DNA of 64,000 nt from Massariosphaeria phaeospora (taxonomy: Eukaryota > Ascomycota > Dothideomycetes > Pleosporales), in assembly GCA_011032825.1 (NCBI GenBank), contig JAADJZ010000018.1, positions 186,001 to 250,000 of the forward strand. The letters run 5' to 3'. The notes under the pieces were generated by a model. That model was not told the DNA's origin and did not search any database. It saw nothing but the letters and a program-made list of their open reading frames with translations. Of this stretch, positions 12,691-25,059 are shown piece by piece (within the stretch, counting starts at the first letter, position 1; the number at the start of each line of letters is the position of its first letter). The position numbers and the translations under genes were made by a program.

Positions 12691-14908
12691 AGTGTCCAAA
12701 ATAGCGGGCCGGTATGCCAGTGCCATTCACTCCGCATCGACTACGCAAATATCTACTATGCGGTAGTTGCTTGTTTGGTCGATTACCTCGCGACATGGTC
12801 CGCGGAGAGCGCTTGCAATTGGCTTCCTCGCGAGAGTAAAGTCTGTCTAGTATGCATGTCATGCGTGCATGCATCTTATCGGCCGCACCGCACCGCCAGC
12901 GGACGCGTTCCCTCCCCTTTTCGCGGAGGGGTCTCGCGCTTTCACATGCAATGCATCGACTGCCACAGTCTTCTTCGTCCCGCGGAGAGAGGTCCGCGTG
13001 CCCTGCTTCCACGCCTGCATGCCATGCCATCTCATCTCCCGGGCTCTCATGCAGGGTAGCGCAGCGCAACTCGCCCATAGGCTTCGACCTGGCTTGCGGC
13101 ATCTCCATGTACACGGCTTGCCGCACGTGTCGCGAAAATACACGAGGGAGAACACACAGGCAGAGATTGGGAATTACGGGCACGGTGTTTGTATTCCAGG
13201 GGGCACGTCTGCGTATACAGTATCTGCACTATTGCGCACGCGTGGTAGTAAAGTAGCCCAGACTAAGACTAGGTTCGTAGGCTGGTGCTCGATGACCTTC
13301 GTGGCAGTACCCAGCACTGCAGTCGAGGTTGTACCTGCACCATGGCTCGAAAAAAGAACACCCACATGCGGGGTAGGTTCGACGACGCGTGCATGCGGCT
13401 GCAGTGCCATCCATAGTATATCGTATCGGTAGCACGACACCACATCAGACCTTCCTTACGTACTTATAAACCAACTCACTCGCTCTTCGAAGCCTCCCAC
13501 CTACCCTTCCATCTATCTCCATCGATCTACTCTCCAAGTGAGTACCTACCTAGCAGACAGACAGCCATGGCAACAACTAACTATCTCTGTATTAACCCTG
13601 CTGCTGTCCTGTTTCCTTCCTTCCTTCTCATCCAAAACAAAGTAGATATGTTGCAGTGTAGAATGCAGTGAAAACAAAAGTATTGTGTATTGTCGTGTCG
13701 TGTTGTTCTGCTCGTGCGAACCTCTAAGAAGGCCAGCAGCAGGGTCTATTTACATGACGTATCTATGATCCAGCTGAGGTAAGAGGTACTCGATAAGTGA
13801 GGAAGTAGCGCCAGGACACCATCACGTAATCTGCTTCTCCTCATAACCGCAACAAGATACCTAGTTTGTCTGCGCTTCTGCTAAGAGTAGGTAACTAACT
13901 AAGTACACGGTAACTCATACATGTTTATCCAGTAAGTTTGTTAATGGGCTTGTTTCCGCGCTGGGGAAGAAAACACTAGCGGGTTGTAGGGAGAGATAGT
14001 AAGAGAGAGAGAGAGAGAGGGAGGGAGATGTATATATTTAGATAAAGCAGAGTAGCACTTTATATACGTGTACATATGCTATATATACACATGTATAAAC
14101 CTTTCGTACGTAGAAGCTCAACTCAAATAGTAGTAATAACCAAGCCTAACTTGTAACTATCTCCTTCTATCTCTCTTCACACTACAAATAGAGTTCTTGT
14201 GTTGTATAACGAATGCTTCTACAAACTTCTATTTGCGTGCTACAAACCTTAGTAAGTTAATTACGTATGTTATGATATCTGTAGATGCAGTTTAGTTCAG
14301 TTTAGTTTCGTTTTAGTTTTAGTTATATACAAGTAACCAAAGCAAAGCAACAGGGCTTTCTTCTTATCTTATTATCAATTACTCTTTTCTCATGTCATCT
14401 CTCTTTCTAGCTCTTTCTAGCGCTGAAAGATTGTAAAAGAAGAAGAAGAAGAAGAAAAAGCAGCAGCACAAAAACACCCCTATAAATTAGCAACACAAAA
14501 CACTCGGCGTCTTCCCAAAAGCCTGCTGAACTTAGCTAAGCTTAACTTAACTGTCCCCCCTATCTTTCGAAATCGACCAGTAGCCATGTAGGTAGGTTGC
14601 TTGCAGTGTCGGCTACTTGCTACAGTCAGTCCTTTAGTATGCGGTGGTCAACTTGAGCATATTCAGAGCGTGACAGATGGTGCGGAAACAGCTAGGCTGG
14701 TTTGGCTTGGCTTGGTAGAGCGAGGATGTGGGGAGTGGTGTTTGTTTGTTTGTTTGTTCGTCGGGGGAGCGTGTCCCGTGCTATGTATGCAATGCATGCA
14801 GATAGGTGGTTGGGTTGTCGGGCTACGGAGCTGTGGATTCAAACGCGCTTGTTGATTCCGTATAGATACACGCATATATACGTCCGAACAGCTCAGCTCG
14901 GCTCCCCT
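12691..14908. other. Intergenic region downstream of the Clr5-domain gene
   Basis: No supported gene. 12.85-13.45 kb is GC-rich with overlapping spurious frames on both strands. 13.5-14.6 kb is AT-rich and simple: a (GA)n run near 14003-14025, an alternating TA-rich stretch near 14056-14098, TTTAGTT repeats near 14290-14325 and a (GAA)n run near 14440-14457. The right-hand part probably includes the 3' UTR of the minus-strand gene that ends at 14909. Confidence 0.5.
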
Positions 14909-17084
14909 TCACCACCCCAACACCACCACAAACACCGGCTTCCCCCCCGCACCACCCACAAGCTGCAAATACGCGCCCAGCTCATGCTCATCCTCCACCG
15001 CAATGGCCACCTCGACCTCTTGGCGCAGCGGCTGGCTTTCCACCCTGTGCACGAGCAAGCCCTCGATCTTCAGCACCGCGGCGCCGCGATGCTCGCTCGT
15101 CGCGAGGCGGCGCAGTTCGGACATCGACCGCGTTTGCAGGATGCGCAACCAGACGGGGGGGTGTGGCTGGGATTGGGATTGGGGTGTAAGGGAGAGAGGG
15201 TGCAGGCGGAAGTAGATGGGGAGGGGGGGTGGAGGGGGGGTGGGCATGTTGGTGGTGGCGTAGGGAGAAGGATGATGAGGGTGGGTTTGCGGGCGCGAGG
15301 GCTGGGCGGCGAGGAGGTGCGTGCTGTGGTGGTGTGGGAGGACGGATGCGTCGCTCGCGGCGAGTAGTAGAGACGGGTCGATTTGCAGGTCCATGGGCGC
15401 TGAGCTTGCGGGCACGGCACTGCTGAGGGACATGTCCGTGGCAGCAGAACTGCTGGTCTTCACTAGCTCATGGCCTCTGAGACGCGTTTTCGAGGCATGC
15501 GGAGTCATGGACGGTGGTGCAGGGCCAGGGCCCGGTCCTTGGTGCGCTTGTTTCTTGCCATCAGGGTCCTTTGGCAGTGTTTCGCTGCGCAGCCGCTTCA
15601 TAACATCTCGCGCCAGGACCTCGACCGCCTTGACTTTCTGCGCATACCGCGGGTCCGCGTCCCCGCCCACCAGAACCCGAGTTAGCAATTCCGAGCCCTC
15701 TATCCACGCCCGCTTCAGCGCGTTCCAGTGCTCTTCGCCAGCCGCGAACTTGTTCGTGAAGTGATCCGCTTTTAGTATGACGTGGAACTGGCTGCGCGCT
15801 TGGCGTGTTTCTTGCGGATTGAGGCCGAGCGTGTTCTTGGCTTCTGCGAGGCTCATGCGCGTGTCGAGCGTGCGCATCCGTTTCGTGACGTCTAGGCAGA
15901 TGACGTCGAGGGATAGGGCCTTGTAGTTCCTCGCCCGCCACATTGTGTCGGCGTCTTGGAGCGCCTGGGCGTCCTCCTGGAATACACTCGAGAGATGGGC
16001 GTTGTCTCGAATCAACTGCGCGATGATGCGACCCCACTTTTCGGGGCCAGCAATCGTCTTCTTGGTAACTGCATGCTCGTTGCAGATAAGGCGAAATTGC
16101 TCTCGGACTTCTCTGTACGACTGGTTGTCGAGGTGGAGATAGGCTTTGCTTTCGTCGAGTGTCGTCTCGGATGGGAATCTTGGGGGTTCGCCCGGAGCAT
16201 CTGCAGGCAATCCAGCCCAACCCCTCGTCCGACGCCGGCGCTTTCGTGTGCGCCATTTCTCTGCACTTTCCTGTTGCAGCTGTTCTTGCCGGAGCTGTCT
16301 GCGGTGAACCTCTGCTGGATCTAGTGCTTCGAGCTGGGCATGTGCCTGCGATTCCGCTTCCACTGAGACAGCTGGGGGTCTCTCATCTTCCCCGTGGTGT
16401 GTATGCTCTTCATCCGTGTGTTCGCTTTCCTCGCTAGAGCTGCTGTCCTGCAATATCGCATTCGCAAGCTGATCTATTATCCCGTTCCCGCGGACAACTT
16501 TCTGCTTCTTCTTTTTCTGTGGCCTTTGCTTGGTAACAGTGCCCGGATCCTTCCGCTTCACTCCCCGCCCTCTACTCTCACGTAGAAGCCAATTGAACCG
16601 GAGCCGGAGCCTCATGAGCTCACGATCATTGATTTCGAATCCCTCGGTCATGAGCATCTCCACCATATCCCTCTGCGTGACATTGTTCTCCCATAGCTCC
16701 TTAACGCGAGCTACCAGAGCCGGGTTCTTGTGTGCTGGGTTCTGTTTTCTGGGGAAGTCCCATCGCTGGAGCGTTGTTCAGTATGATCTAGTAATTCGCG
16801 ACGGCGAAGACGGATATAATGAGGATAGAGGCCTGCGCGCACCTTGAACTGTGTCTGGAAAGCCCGCTTGCTACTCAACATTAGCTGCAGTTCTACACCG
16901 AGCGATTGCGCGTAAAGTAGTCGCGATGTACGGCGCTCCATACGTGCAGCCGTGCAGAGCAGCGCACTCACCTCGGCGTGAAACCCCTCTGCCCCCAATG
17001 CTCAATAACCTCATCAAGGCTTTTCCTCTCTTCCACATACAGTCTGTAGCATTCGGCTTCCTTTCCCTCCCAGTTGTACACCAT
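14909..17084 (-). CDS. Clr5-domain protein, putative nuclear regulator
   Basis: Model: complement(join(14909..16765,16843..16870,16972..17084)), 665 aa. The first three exons join to an N-terminal Clr5 domain (about residues 1-100): MVYNWEGKEAECYRLYVEER, then FTPSKRAFQTQFKRWDFPRK, then LVARVKELWENNVTQRDM. A Lys/Arg-rich stretch follows (KQRPQKKKKQK), then a Ser/Glu-rich acidic tract and a KWRTRKRRRRTRGW basic cluster that look like nuclear localisation signals. A helical middle (about 230-390), a Pro/His-rich linker and a conserved-looking C-terminal segment (VWLRILQTRSMSELRRLA) come next. The Clr5 domain is named after a fission-yeast silencing factor; most filamentous-fungus members are uncharacterised. 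Exon 2 is only 28 nt, so simple gene finders may miss it. DNA binding or gene silencing is inference. Confidence 0.8.
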
Positions 17085-17731
17085 GGTGGTGTGTGTCGAG
17101 AAAACAGGCAATCTGCGCAAGTGGTATGTACTGTGTTACGTGTACGGCGTTCGAGATCGTGCCAAGTCTCGGCTAGACCTGCCGCTTGAACTTAACTTTG
17201 GCATATGTAGCACTAACTACTAAACTTGCAATATCTGCCAACTAGCAGGGAACTATATTTGTAGAGTTCGAAGGCTAGGTAAAACTAGAAGCCAACTAGA
17301 ACTCCAGCTGCACCTAGTTCATACGGTATATAGAACACACAAACACTCCTGACATCTACTCGCGCCAACGTCACTACTATCCTCACATTAATATAAGTAA
17401 TTGTAGCCTGCATACAAAGTAAGGGCCATCCATAACTCCGCCCCAATATATACATATAAATTCCACCCAAAAGCTCGACTCTATCCAGCGCTAGAGGGGG
17501 TATGTGAATCACGATGCAGCGCACACAGGCAAATTTCCATTTCCATTTCCATGCAGCCCAACCAATCAATCCCCTGAGTAAGCCAACCGTAGACGATATG
17601 TTTTTTCCGACAAACGCCACAAAATGCCGAAAACGCGACCGGGACCCCGAAATGCAGAGGCTCCGCTCGAAAGATAGCAACACATGGCGACTTTATGACA
17701 TGTGTAGGTGTGGTAAAGATAGCACTTCATT
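17085..17731. other. Intergenic region between the Clr5 gene and the histidine kinase
   Basis: No gene seen. It contains the 5' flank of the Clr5 gene and the 3' flank of the hybrid histidine kinase, both on the minus strand. Only short frames without motifs. Confidence 0.6.
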
Positions 17732-20700
17732 TCACGCAGAAGGCGCCGAACTCGACGGAACGGTTAGAGTCGAGGGTTTCCGGCCCACCGATGGACTCGG
17801 ATATTTCGCCGCCAACTCCTCGATCTTCGGAATCAGTTCCTGGATGCGGAAAGGCTTTGACACGACATCATCCTGATCTCGTCAGCATCAAACATCACTT
17901 GTGAGAACTTGAGGACGTACCATGCCGGCAGCAAGCAGAGTCGCGATCTGCTCGCTTCGCGCGTTCGCTGTGACTGCGATGATGGGCACATGGCGTTTGA
18001 GCAGGCCTTGCCGCTCATAGTCGCGGATTGCCGAGGTGCACTGTAGGCCATCCATGACCGGCATCTCCTTGTCCATGAGCACGACGCCGATTTCCGTGGC
18101 GTCGGGCCCGTTCGCCTTCCAGTACTGCGACTCTTTGAGGCGGTCTAGGGCTTCGCCGCCGTGGTTTGCTACGAATGTCGTGATGCCCTGGTTTTGCAGC
18201 TGCCGTTGAAGTACCTTCTGATTGACTGTTTGGTGTTAGCGACTTTACATATCTGCAATAGAATACCGTGGACTTACCAAGGTTATCCTCGACAATCAGC
18301 ACTTTTAGATGTGCCTTGCTGACTTTGCTACCTTCGGCGGAGACCTGGTTAACCGCAGCAAAATCCTTCACTTTAGGTCCCTCGACCCGCGCTGTGTCTT
18401 TTGCATTGGGCAGTTGCCGAGATAATAAGGATGATGCGGTTTCAACTGCTTCCTTAGGCTCTGTGCTGCGGCGGCATCTGACGTAGAAGGCAAAAGTGCT
18501 TCCCTTCCCAGCTTCGGACGAAACACCAATTTCTCCGCCTTGCAATTCGGTCAATTCGCGTGATATAAACAGCCCTAGACCAGAACCTCCGTATTGCACA
18601 TGTGTGCGCGGACTAGCCTGAGAGAAACGTTGGAAAAGTAGCTTCTTTTCCTCGTCAGTAAGACCACACCCTGTGTCCTGTACTGCGAACTGAAGAAACA
18701 ACTCTTCGCCTTTGCCCCAGTCTGAACCAAGCGTTTTGTCAACAAGCTTTGACCTGGAAGGGAAGAAATTAACCATGGGTGATCTGCTTGCGGAAGGTCG
18801 TTCGTAGGAAGCTGAGAGGATGACCCTGATTGTTCGATGAGTTTCGGTCGTGGTGAATTTGATCGCGTTTGTGGTGAGGTTGATAAGTACTTGTAGAACT
18901 CGAGAAGGGTCTAATTTGACCCAATCAATGTTCAGCATCTTGTACGAATTACTCAGCACGAGATCCATCTGGATTCCTGTAGTTTGCACCTCGCCCTCAA
19001 ACATCTTTAGTGCTCGCTGAACGACTTGAAGAGGCTGAGCGTCAACGGGTGTCACCATCAACATCGCACTATCCAATTTTGAAAGCGTCAAAACATCATC
19101 AACAATCCGCTTCTGATGTTGCGCGCACAACGCTATTGTCTGAGCTGCGTCAATACTCTCTAGCACTATGTTAGGAGGTATCTTGGCTACGCCAGAATTC
19201 TTGAAATCGCTGAGAATAGAGGATATCTCGTCTGCACACTGCAGGATAGCACTCAAGGGGTTGCGCATTTCCTAATCGGGTTAGTCTCTGCGTAGTACGC
19301 CTTATGCACTTACACTTACATGAGAAGTCATGTCAACGTAATTTTCGTGTTGTCGTTTTAGTTCAAGTGCGTCCTCCATTTTTCTTTTTTGAAAGCCTTC
19401 GGCCCATTTCTGGGGGCTGATGTTGGTGATGCTGCCAAATACACTCTTGAGCATACCATCCTCATATTTTTCTGGGAATGCACAAAAGAGGACCCAGGTA
19501 TCACTCTTGTTGCCATTGCGGTCCTCCCATGATGTCTTGAACCTGATTTCTACCGTTATAGCAGCAGCATGCTCGACGAGATTCTTCCAGTGGTCGAGGA
19601 TAGTGCGTTGATCTTCTTCTTTCACGTAATCGATCCATCGGTCCGTCTTTTCGGGATCCTTTGGCACCCTCGATATTTCATACCAAGCCTCGTTACAAAA
19701 TGTGATCCGTCCGGCGTGGTCGGCAATGAAAAGACCTGCCGGAGAGTACTCAGCCATCCTCGTGAACCTAGTCTCACTATCTCGAGCTTCTTGAGTGCGG
19801 ATAGCCAATTGCTCAGAAAGATTGAACCGATCCTCTGCCGCCAGTCTTGCTGCTTTCTGGCCTCTCCGAATTTCCTCTTCGAAGAGGACAACTGATGCCA
19901 AGGAAGTCGCTAGCTGCCGGCTTAGAAGCTGGATGAAAAGATTGTAGTCATCGTCATAAGGCCTTCTAGGGTTAACACCAATGACTAGAAATCCTAGAAT
20001 TGCCTCTCCTGTGGTTGGATGGATAGGGCAGATGACGATATCTCGACATGCGTCTCCGAAACCGCGCCATTCAAGACCCTCCATCAAAGAGAGCGGAAGA
20101 TCTCCGGTGCCAATACTCAACACTACCGGCTTGTCGGTTTTCATGACCTCTCGGAACACAGGACCGAAGCCCTCCGGGCCTTCTTTCAGGTCCACTTGTT
20201 CAGGCGCCGCTTGATGATGACTTGGAACACCTAAAGCACCTTCAAGATAGCACGTTTTAGACCCGAGAAGGCTATTGGAATGTAACGAGGACGCATCGCT
20301 GTCATTGTCGTCGGATACCGAATACAACAAGCAAAACGGAGTGTCATACTCGTTCTCGGTGAGGGCAAGCAAGACTTGGTGCCAGAAGCCCTTGACGTCT
20401 CGAGCCGTTGCCGTGCGTTCGCCTACCTCTCGTAGAGTGAGCATTCGTCGTTCCGCAATCTTTCGTCTGGTCTAGAATTGCAAAAGTCAGCATGTTTCAT
20501 GCAATCGGGCTCTGATGTTTTCCACGCTATGCTTGGCTAGCACGCACACTTTGTACTACATATCAGGGGCGCAGCAAACGACGGACGGAGGGCCTTGATT
20601 TCGAACTGAAGGATAAGGAGAATTGAATGAATAATCAGGAACAATACCTTTTCAAACGCCGGATTGTATAGACCCATGACAGTCCCGTCTTCTCCAACCA

Positions 20701-22896
20701 TGGGAATGATGGACCACGAAAAATAGGTTTCCTCAAGAAACCCATTCCGTTTCATGAAAAGACAGTCGTCATCTTTCATGGTAGCTTGGCCAGTCAGTCT
20801 GGCGTTGTTAAACACCTCTTTCACATCATCCCAAATCTCAGCCCATGCTACTTTATAACTTTGCCCCATAAGAGCTGGGTGCTTTTGCCCCGCAAGACCT
20901 AACCTGAGTATAAGCAAAACAGGTAGCACATAGCAGGTATGAAGCACGAACCGATATAAGCCTCGTTGTATATCGCTACAAGCTCTTCACCCCAGTACAT
21001 GGCTGCTGGGTGAGGGCTCGCCCTGGAGGAGCGTTAGCATGATTTCAAAGTTCGGCATAATTCCAAGGCCATGGAATGTATCACTGTAGATACGGTCTTT
21101 CTTTAGTATGAGGTTGAGGCTTCCGACTCATCATCTAGCGGGACAGGCACAAGAGGGCTTTATCAAGGGCGATGTCTCGTTCTAGAGCGTGTGGCGTACA
21201 CCATCCATATCGGCAATGATGTGGTACGTAGCAGTAACTCTACTCACATTATTAAGTTGCACATAGCCCTCAAGTCGTTCGACCACAACTCAATAGGACC
21301 AAGAGCAGTGGACGCCCAATCGATGGCACGTGCGAATTGAATGTGCCGGGGCAGTGAGGACGATAAGGGCAACCTTGTCCAGTCGAAGAAGCCCGCCTCG
21401 GGTTCCGGAGGAGGAACTGTTTCTCTATGAAAAGCGTCAACTTCGCCTGCGCTATTAGCTCGGAGAACGTACTCATTTACTAGTGAAGAATGGCCGCTTG
21501 AGTCAGGCAACTCCAGTGGTGCTGGCCTGGACCACGGGCTCACTCCAGCATGTATAGATCCGACGTGAGAAGGACTGGGCAAGTTCTGACGTGTAGAAGC
21601 AGCCGCAGGCTCTTTCTCAACTATTTCGTTGAGCGTAGGCATCGAGTTGCCGAAATAGTCCTGAGGCTCGTCCTGTTGCCGCTCAGCTAGCGACATCGAT
21701 GTTGAGTTGCTGGTGTCCATTCGTGTGGATGAGGAGGGGATGGCAAACTCATTCGAGGCGCTTGTGGAGGGGATTTGTGGAGAGGCGAGAGAGGACAGGT
21801 CGGCGGAAACTATGCGAAGACGTTTTTTTAAGGTGTAGCAGGACCAGACCATACCTCCATGCTCTACTGGCGGAGGATTGGTATCTAAGGCGTTCACCTG
21901 TACGACAGTGCTTAACAACCAGCCCCGAAACTGAGTGGATGCGTGGGACGGGGCGTCGTTGAAGGTGTCATCAGACTTGCTCCCAACAACAGATTGCCAG
22001 AGTGCGGGACTAGAGCGCAATGCACTGTTCGCGAAGAGGATTTGAAGAGTTGCAGAACCAGGGGTATAATTGGCGGCATCCTCAATGTCTACAACGAAGG
22101 TCGGCCGGGCATCCTGCTCTAGCAACTCGACGACGCCCACAGAGCCAAACAGCCTCAGCGGATCATGCCGGTCGCGACTTTCGGGCGACATTGTTCGAGT
22201 TAGGCTCGACCGGTCAGAACTTCTCCTGCTCGGCACGCTGGTGGTTGCTGGCGGACTCAGGCCACTGTAGCTACCCCTCGCCAGCGTGACTGTCTTGATG
22301 CTGCCATCCTCGCCACGCGTCTTGCTCAGCATTCTGGCGGCGGCCTCGGAGCTCGAGAAGCGGGCTGGTAGCGGCGGTCGGGCGCGGCGCGTGTTAGAGA
22401 AGAAGAGAGGCGATGTCGGCTGCCCGTCGTCCCCAAGTTGCGCAGTGTTCGAAAGCGCGAGGTGACCTAAGGTATGTCGGGAGCGCTTCTGGATGCGCCG
22501 CCGCTTGTGGAGCGGTTCGCTCGCGGGTTCCTTGGTGTTTTCGGCAGCCTCGACTCCCACGGCAGACCGCTTCTGTCCCGCTACCGCCGGCGGGCTCCTC
22601 ACCAGCTGTGGGCGTCGGGGGGCAACGTCGGGGGGCAATGCGTCGCGGGGCAATGGCGCGCGCGGGGGGTGTTGCGAATCGGCGGTGTCAGGTGGCGGCT
22701 TCAGCGTCCATGGGTGTCGCGAGGGGGGCGGGATGGGGATGGGCGCTTTGTCGAGCGGCGTCGAAGGCTTAGAGGCATCGGCTGCCAGGCCGAGGATGTC
22801 GTGGTATTCGGGCGTGCTCAAGCGCCTGTGCTCGGGGTTGACTGCGTCCGGGGCCGCAGAGCTGGTTCCTGTGAAGATGGACCTGGGTGGTTGCAT
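17732..22896 (-). CDS. Hybrid histidine kinase (PAS-GAF-PAS-HisKA-HATPase-REC)
   Basis: Model: complement(join(17732..17872,17921..18225,18278..19271,19320..20471,20648..20898,20952..21022,21248..22896)), 1520 aa. All junctions keep frame. The Ser/Pro-rich N-terminus (about 1-500) is mostly disordered. A first PAS region (about 550-657) holds HPAAMYWGEELVAIYNEAYI; a GAF-like region spans about 690-850; a second PAS (about 880-1010) begins AEYSPAGLFIADHAGRITFC. The phosphorylatable His is in DMTSHEMRNPLSA (H about 1041), split by the 48-nt intron 19272..19319. ATPase boxes: NLTTNAIKF, DTGCGL and GGSGLGLFIS. The receiver has VEDNLVNQKVLQ and VVLMDKEMPVMDG (Asp about 1424), ending SKPF. No membrane segment is evident, so a soluble sensor is likely. 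The signal is unknown. The 225-nt intron 21023..21247 and the 176-nt intron 20472..20647 are the longest. Confidence 0.9.
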
Positions 22897-24201
22897 AGAG
22901 CTGGGCCTGCGCCGGCCGTGGTGGGTTGCAGGTTGCAGGCGGCCGAGCCCGAGCCGCTACGCGGGGGACACGTCCAGACAGGCAGCGCTGGAGCGTCCCT
23001 CCCTTGGTCCTTGGCAGCTCCAGGTCATCCAGCGACGGCGGGGGGGAGGGATGGGAGGGGATTGTTGCGTGTGGACTCGCTCTCTCCCACGTCGATGCTA
23101 GTGCCAGGGTGCGCGGTGTAGGAAGCCGAGGACGCTTAGCCGGTTCGAGCGCCCGGGCACAAGGACACTGTACGTGGGACAGATGACAACACAGGTTTGA
23201 GGTTGCAAGTGCGCGCTGGTGGCACCTCCTGCGACCAAGTCACCAAGTCTCGCTCGAGTGCATCGGACGAGCTACCATGACTGATGTGCATCTCAATCTC
23301 CCACCCTGGACAGCCTAGCTCGGCCGCCGACGGAGCTCTGGCGACGGCAACATCGAGTCAGGGGGCATCGGTCTCAGCTCGCTCAGGCTTTGAATATTGC
23401 GCCGCTACTCCGTACATTCACGCATGTTTGTTATCTAGTATCTAGGGCCGCCAGGGGCTGCAGCGCACGCGGGTTGGTGTCGTGGTCGCTGGTGGTCCCG
23501 ACGTCACGGTTACGTCATTACTAATGCAACCGTTCAACAACAACTGCATCTCAGACATCACGCTCCTTTCCGCGGCAAGCACTTTGCCTTCCATTCCTCG
23601 AAAGAGAACATCGTCGTGTATTTGGGCAAGTCTTGGACTATATCTCTCTTCGGGCACTTCCGTAGGTACTCCGGTGTCCCAGCACCGTCTTTCTCCTGCA
23701 TCGACACATGCCATCTACCATCAGATCAGATTGCTGTATCGGAGGAACAAAGCATCTCGACGCCTTTCTCGTCTCAAACTGTCTCTCTTTCCAACTCTCT
23801 AGTTCCAGGGCTCCGAGGCAGTCACCTGCTCTCTCTTCCGGAAGCCCACTCTACTGGTCTTCGCTGCGGACCTTTGTTCTTCGAACCTTCCGCTTGCGAG
23901 CAGTCTCTCGTGCTTCAGCCAGCGGTGGTCTACTCTTTCCTAATGTCATCCGAATATGCACGTCAAGCTGTTGCCTGCTGCCTGCTGCCTAGCAAACAAC
24001 TAGTACTCGTACCCCGCTTCCTCTCGCTTCTTACAATCCGCACACGCTGAGTAGTCAATCTACCTCCTACAGACCACATTATGCCTCTATACACGGTTAG
24101 CTTAGCGTTGTCTATATCCTTACAGGCCTTCTACAGCGCTTACATACCTCTTAAGGGTCTCTCTTAACCTCCCTTGGCCTTATCTGCCGCTCTAGAGAGG
24201 C
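22897..24201. other. Histidine kinase 5' flank and intergenic region
   Basis: No supported gene. Frames overlapping 22.4-23.2 kb on the plus strand are shadows of the kinase N-terminus and its GC-rich flank. From about 24056 to 24201 the sequence is CTTAAG/TTACA-rich with short imperfect inverted repeats, unlike neighbouring DNA, and it abuts the stop codon of the protein kinase. It may be a repeat remnant. Confidence 0.5.
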
Positions 24202-25059
24202 TTAAGGGCAACCTACAGAAAAACTATGTGCCACCTCTTCTGCAGAGTTGAACCGGCCCTTCCAGCATTTGGAAATAATATCTCCAAGCTTGACCTCAGA
24301 GACGTCTGGGTAAATGCCCTCTTGGAGCCAGAGTTGGACCATCCAACCCTCGACATGATCGTCCGCAAAGCCTGGATAGTTACGCTCTCGAATCCAATCG
24401 ACCATCCAGGGTTGAAGTTCGTAATGTGGCCTTTTGGAAGTGATGATCTCATAAATTGTCGACCCCAGAGCATGTAGCTCAGACCGCATAGTCCCCTTCC
24501 AGTTTTCTTCAAGAACTGGATGCTTGAAACCTTCTTCCGCTCTGACTCTGGGAGGATTTCCATCAAGGCCAGATCCAGCGAAATCGCACAGCAAAACCGT
24601 CTTGGATGAATCCAGGAGAATGTTTCGGCCGCCTAGATCGCCGTGCCGGATACCATGGTCGTGAACGTACTGAACAGCTTTTGCGATATCTCGGCACCAT
24701 TGGATACGCTCATCTACTGTTGCGGTACCGCCGTCGAGAAAGTACTGGCGAATTGTGCCATATTCGGCGCGTTTGAGAACGATATGCTCGGCGCATACTG
24801 AGACTGGACCCGTTTCGGCGATTCGGAGACAAGGTACAATGTTCGGATGGCTTCCTAGGCATTTGTAGATACGTTTCTCGATTTCAATGTCCTCTATCGA
24901 ACTCGGATCTGTCGTTGGGAGTTTCATAACTTCTGTCGTATTCTCCGGCCAGTGGAAAATGTGGCCTGATCCGCCCCGAGCCAAAAGCTCGGTGCCTCGT
25001 GGATTAAGAGCCCATGTCACGACAATCTCTTGGCCCTTCTCGTCCTTCTCAATGCGCAT
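24202..25059 (-). CDS. Small divergent protein kinase
   Basis: Single exon, 285 aa, essentially one kinase domain. Visible motifs: glycine loop GGSGHIF (29-35), VMKL lysine (K46), catalytic loop HGDLGGRN (139-146) in place of HRDLKxxN, DFAGSG in place of DFG (159-164), and a C-lobe with LHALGSTIYEI. The catalytic Asp (141), the loop Asn and the metal Asp (159) are kept, so activity is possible although the HRD Arg and the DFG Gly are replaced. This form is common in lineage-expanded fungal kinases of unknown role. The C-terminus after SAEEVAHSF is short and runs into repeat-like DNA, so a small truncation cannot be excluded. The start has no in-frame upstream domain. Confidence 0.8.
   Translation of the reverse strand: MRIEKDEKGQEIVVTWALNPRGTELLARGGSGHIFHWPENTTEVMKLPTTDPSSIEDIEIEKRIYKCLGSHPNIVPCLRIAETGPVSVCAEHIVLKRAEYGTIRQYFLDGGTATVDERIQWCRDIAKAVQYVHDHGIRHGDLGGRNILLDSSKTVLLCDFAGSGLDGNPPRVRAEEGFKHPVLEENWKGTMRSELHALGSTIYEIITSKRPHYELQPWMVDWIRERNYPGFADDHVEGWMVQLWLQEGIYPDVSEVKLGDIISKCWKGRFNSAEEVAHSFSVGCP

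Noticed and set aside
12840..13440. Cluster of open frames in GC-rich DNA after the glutathione reductase relic
   Set aside because: No motif on either strand and no continuation of the relic beyond about 12690.
16711..16998. A separate small minus-strand gene at the start of the Clr5 gene
   Set aside because: Its frame includes intron sequence; the Clr5 domain is rebuilt exactly by exons 16972..17084, 16843..16870 and 16765 onward.
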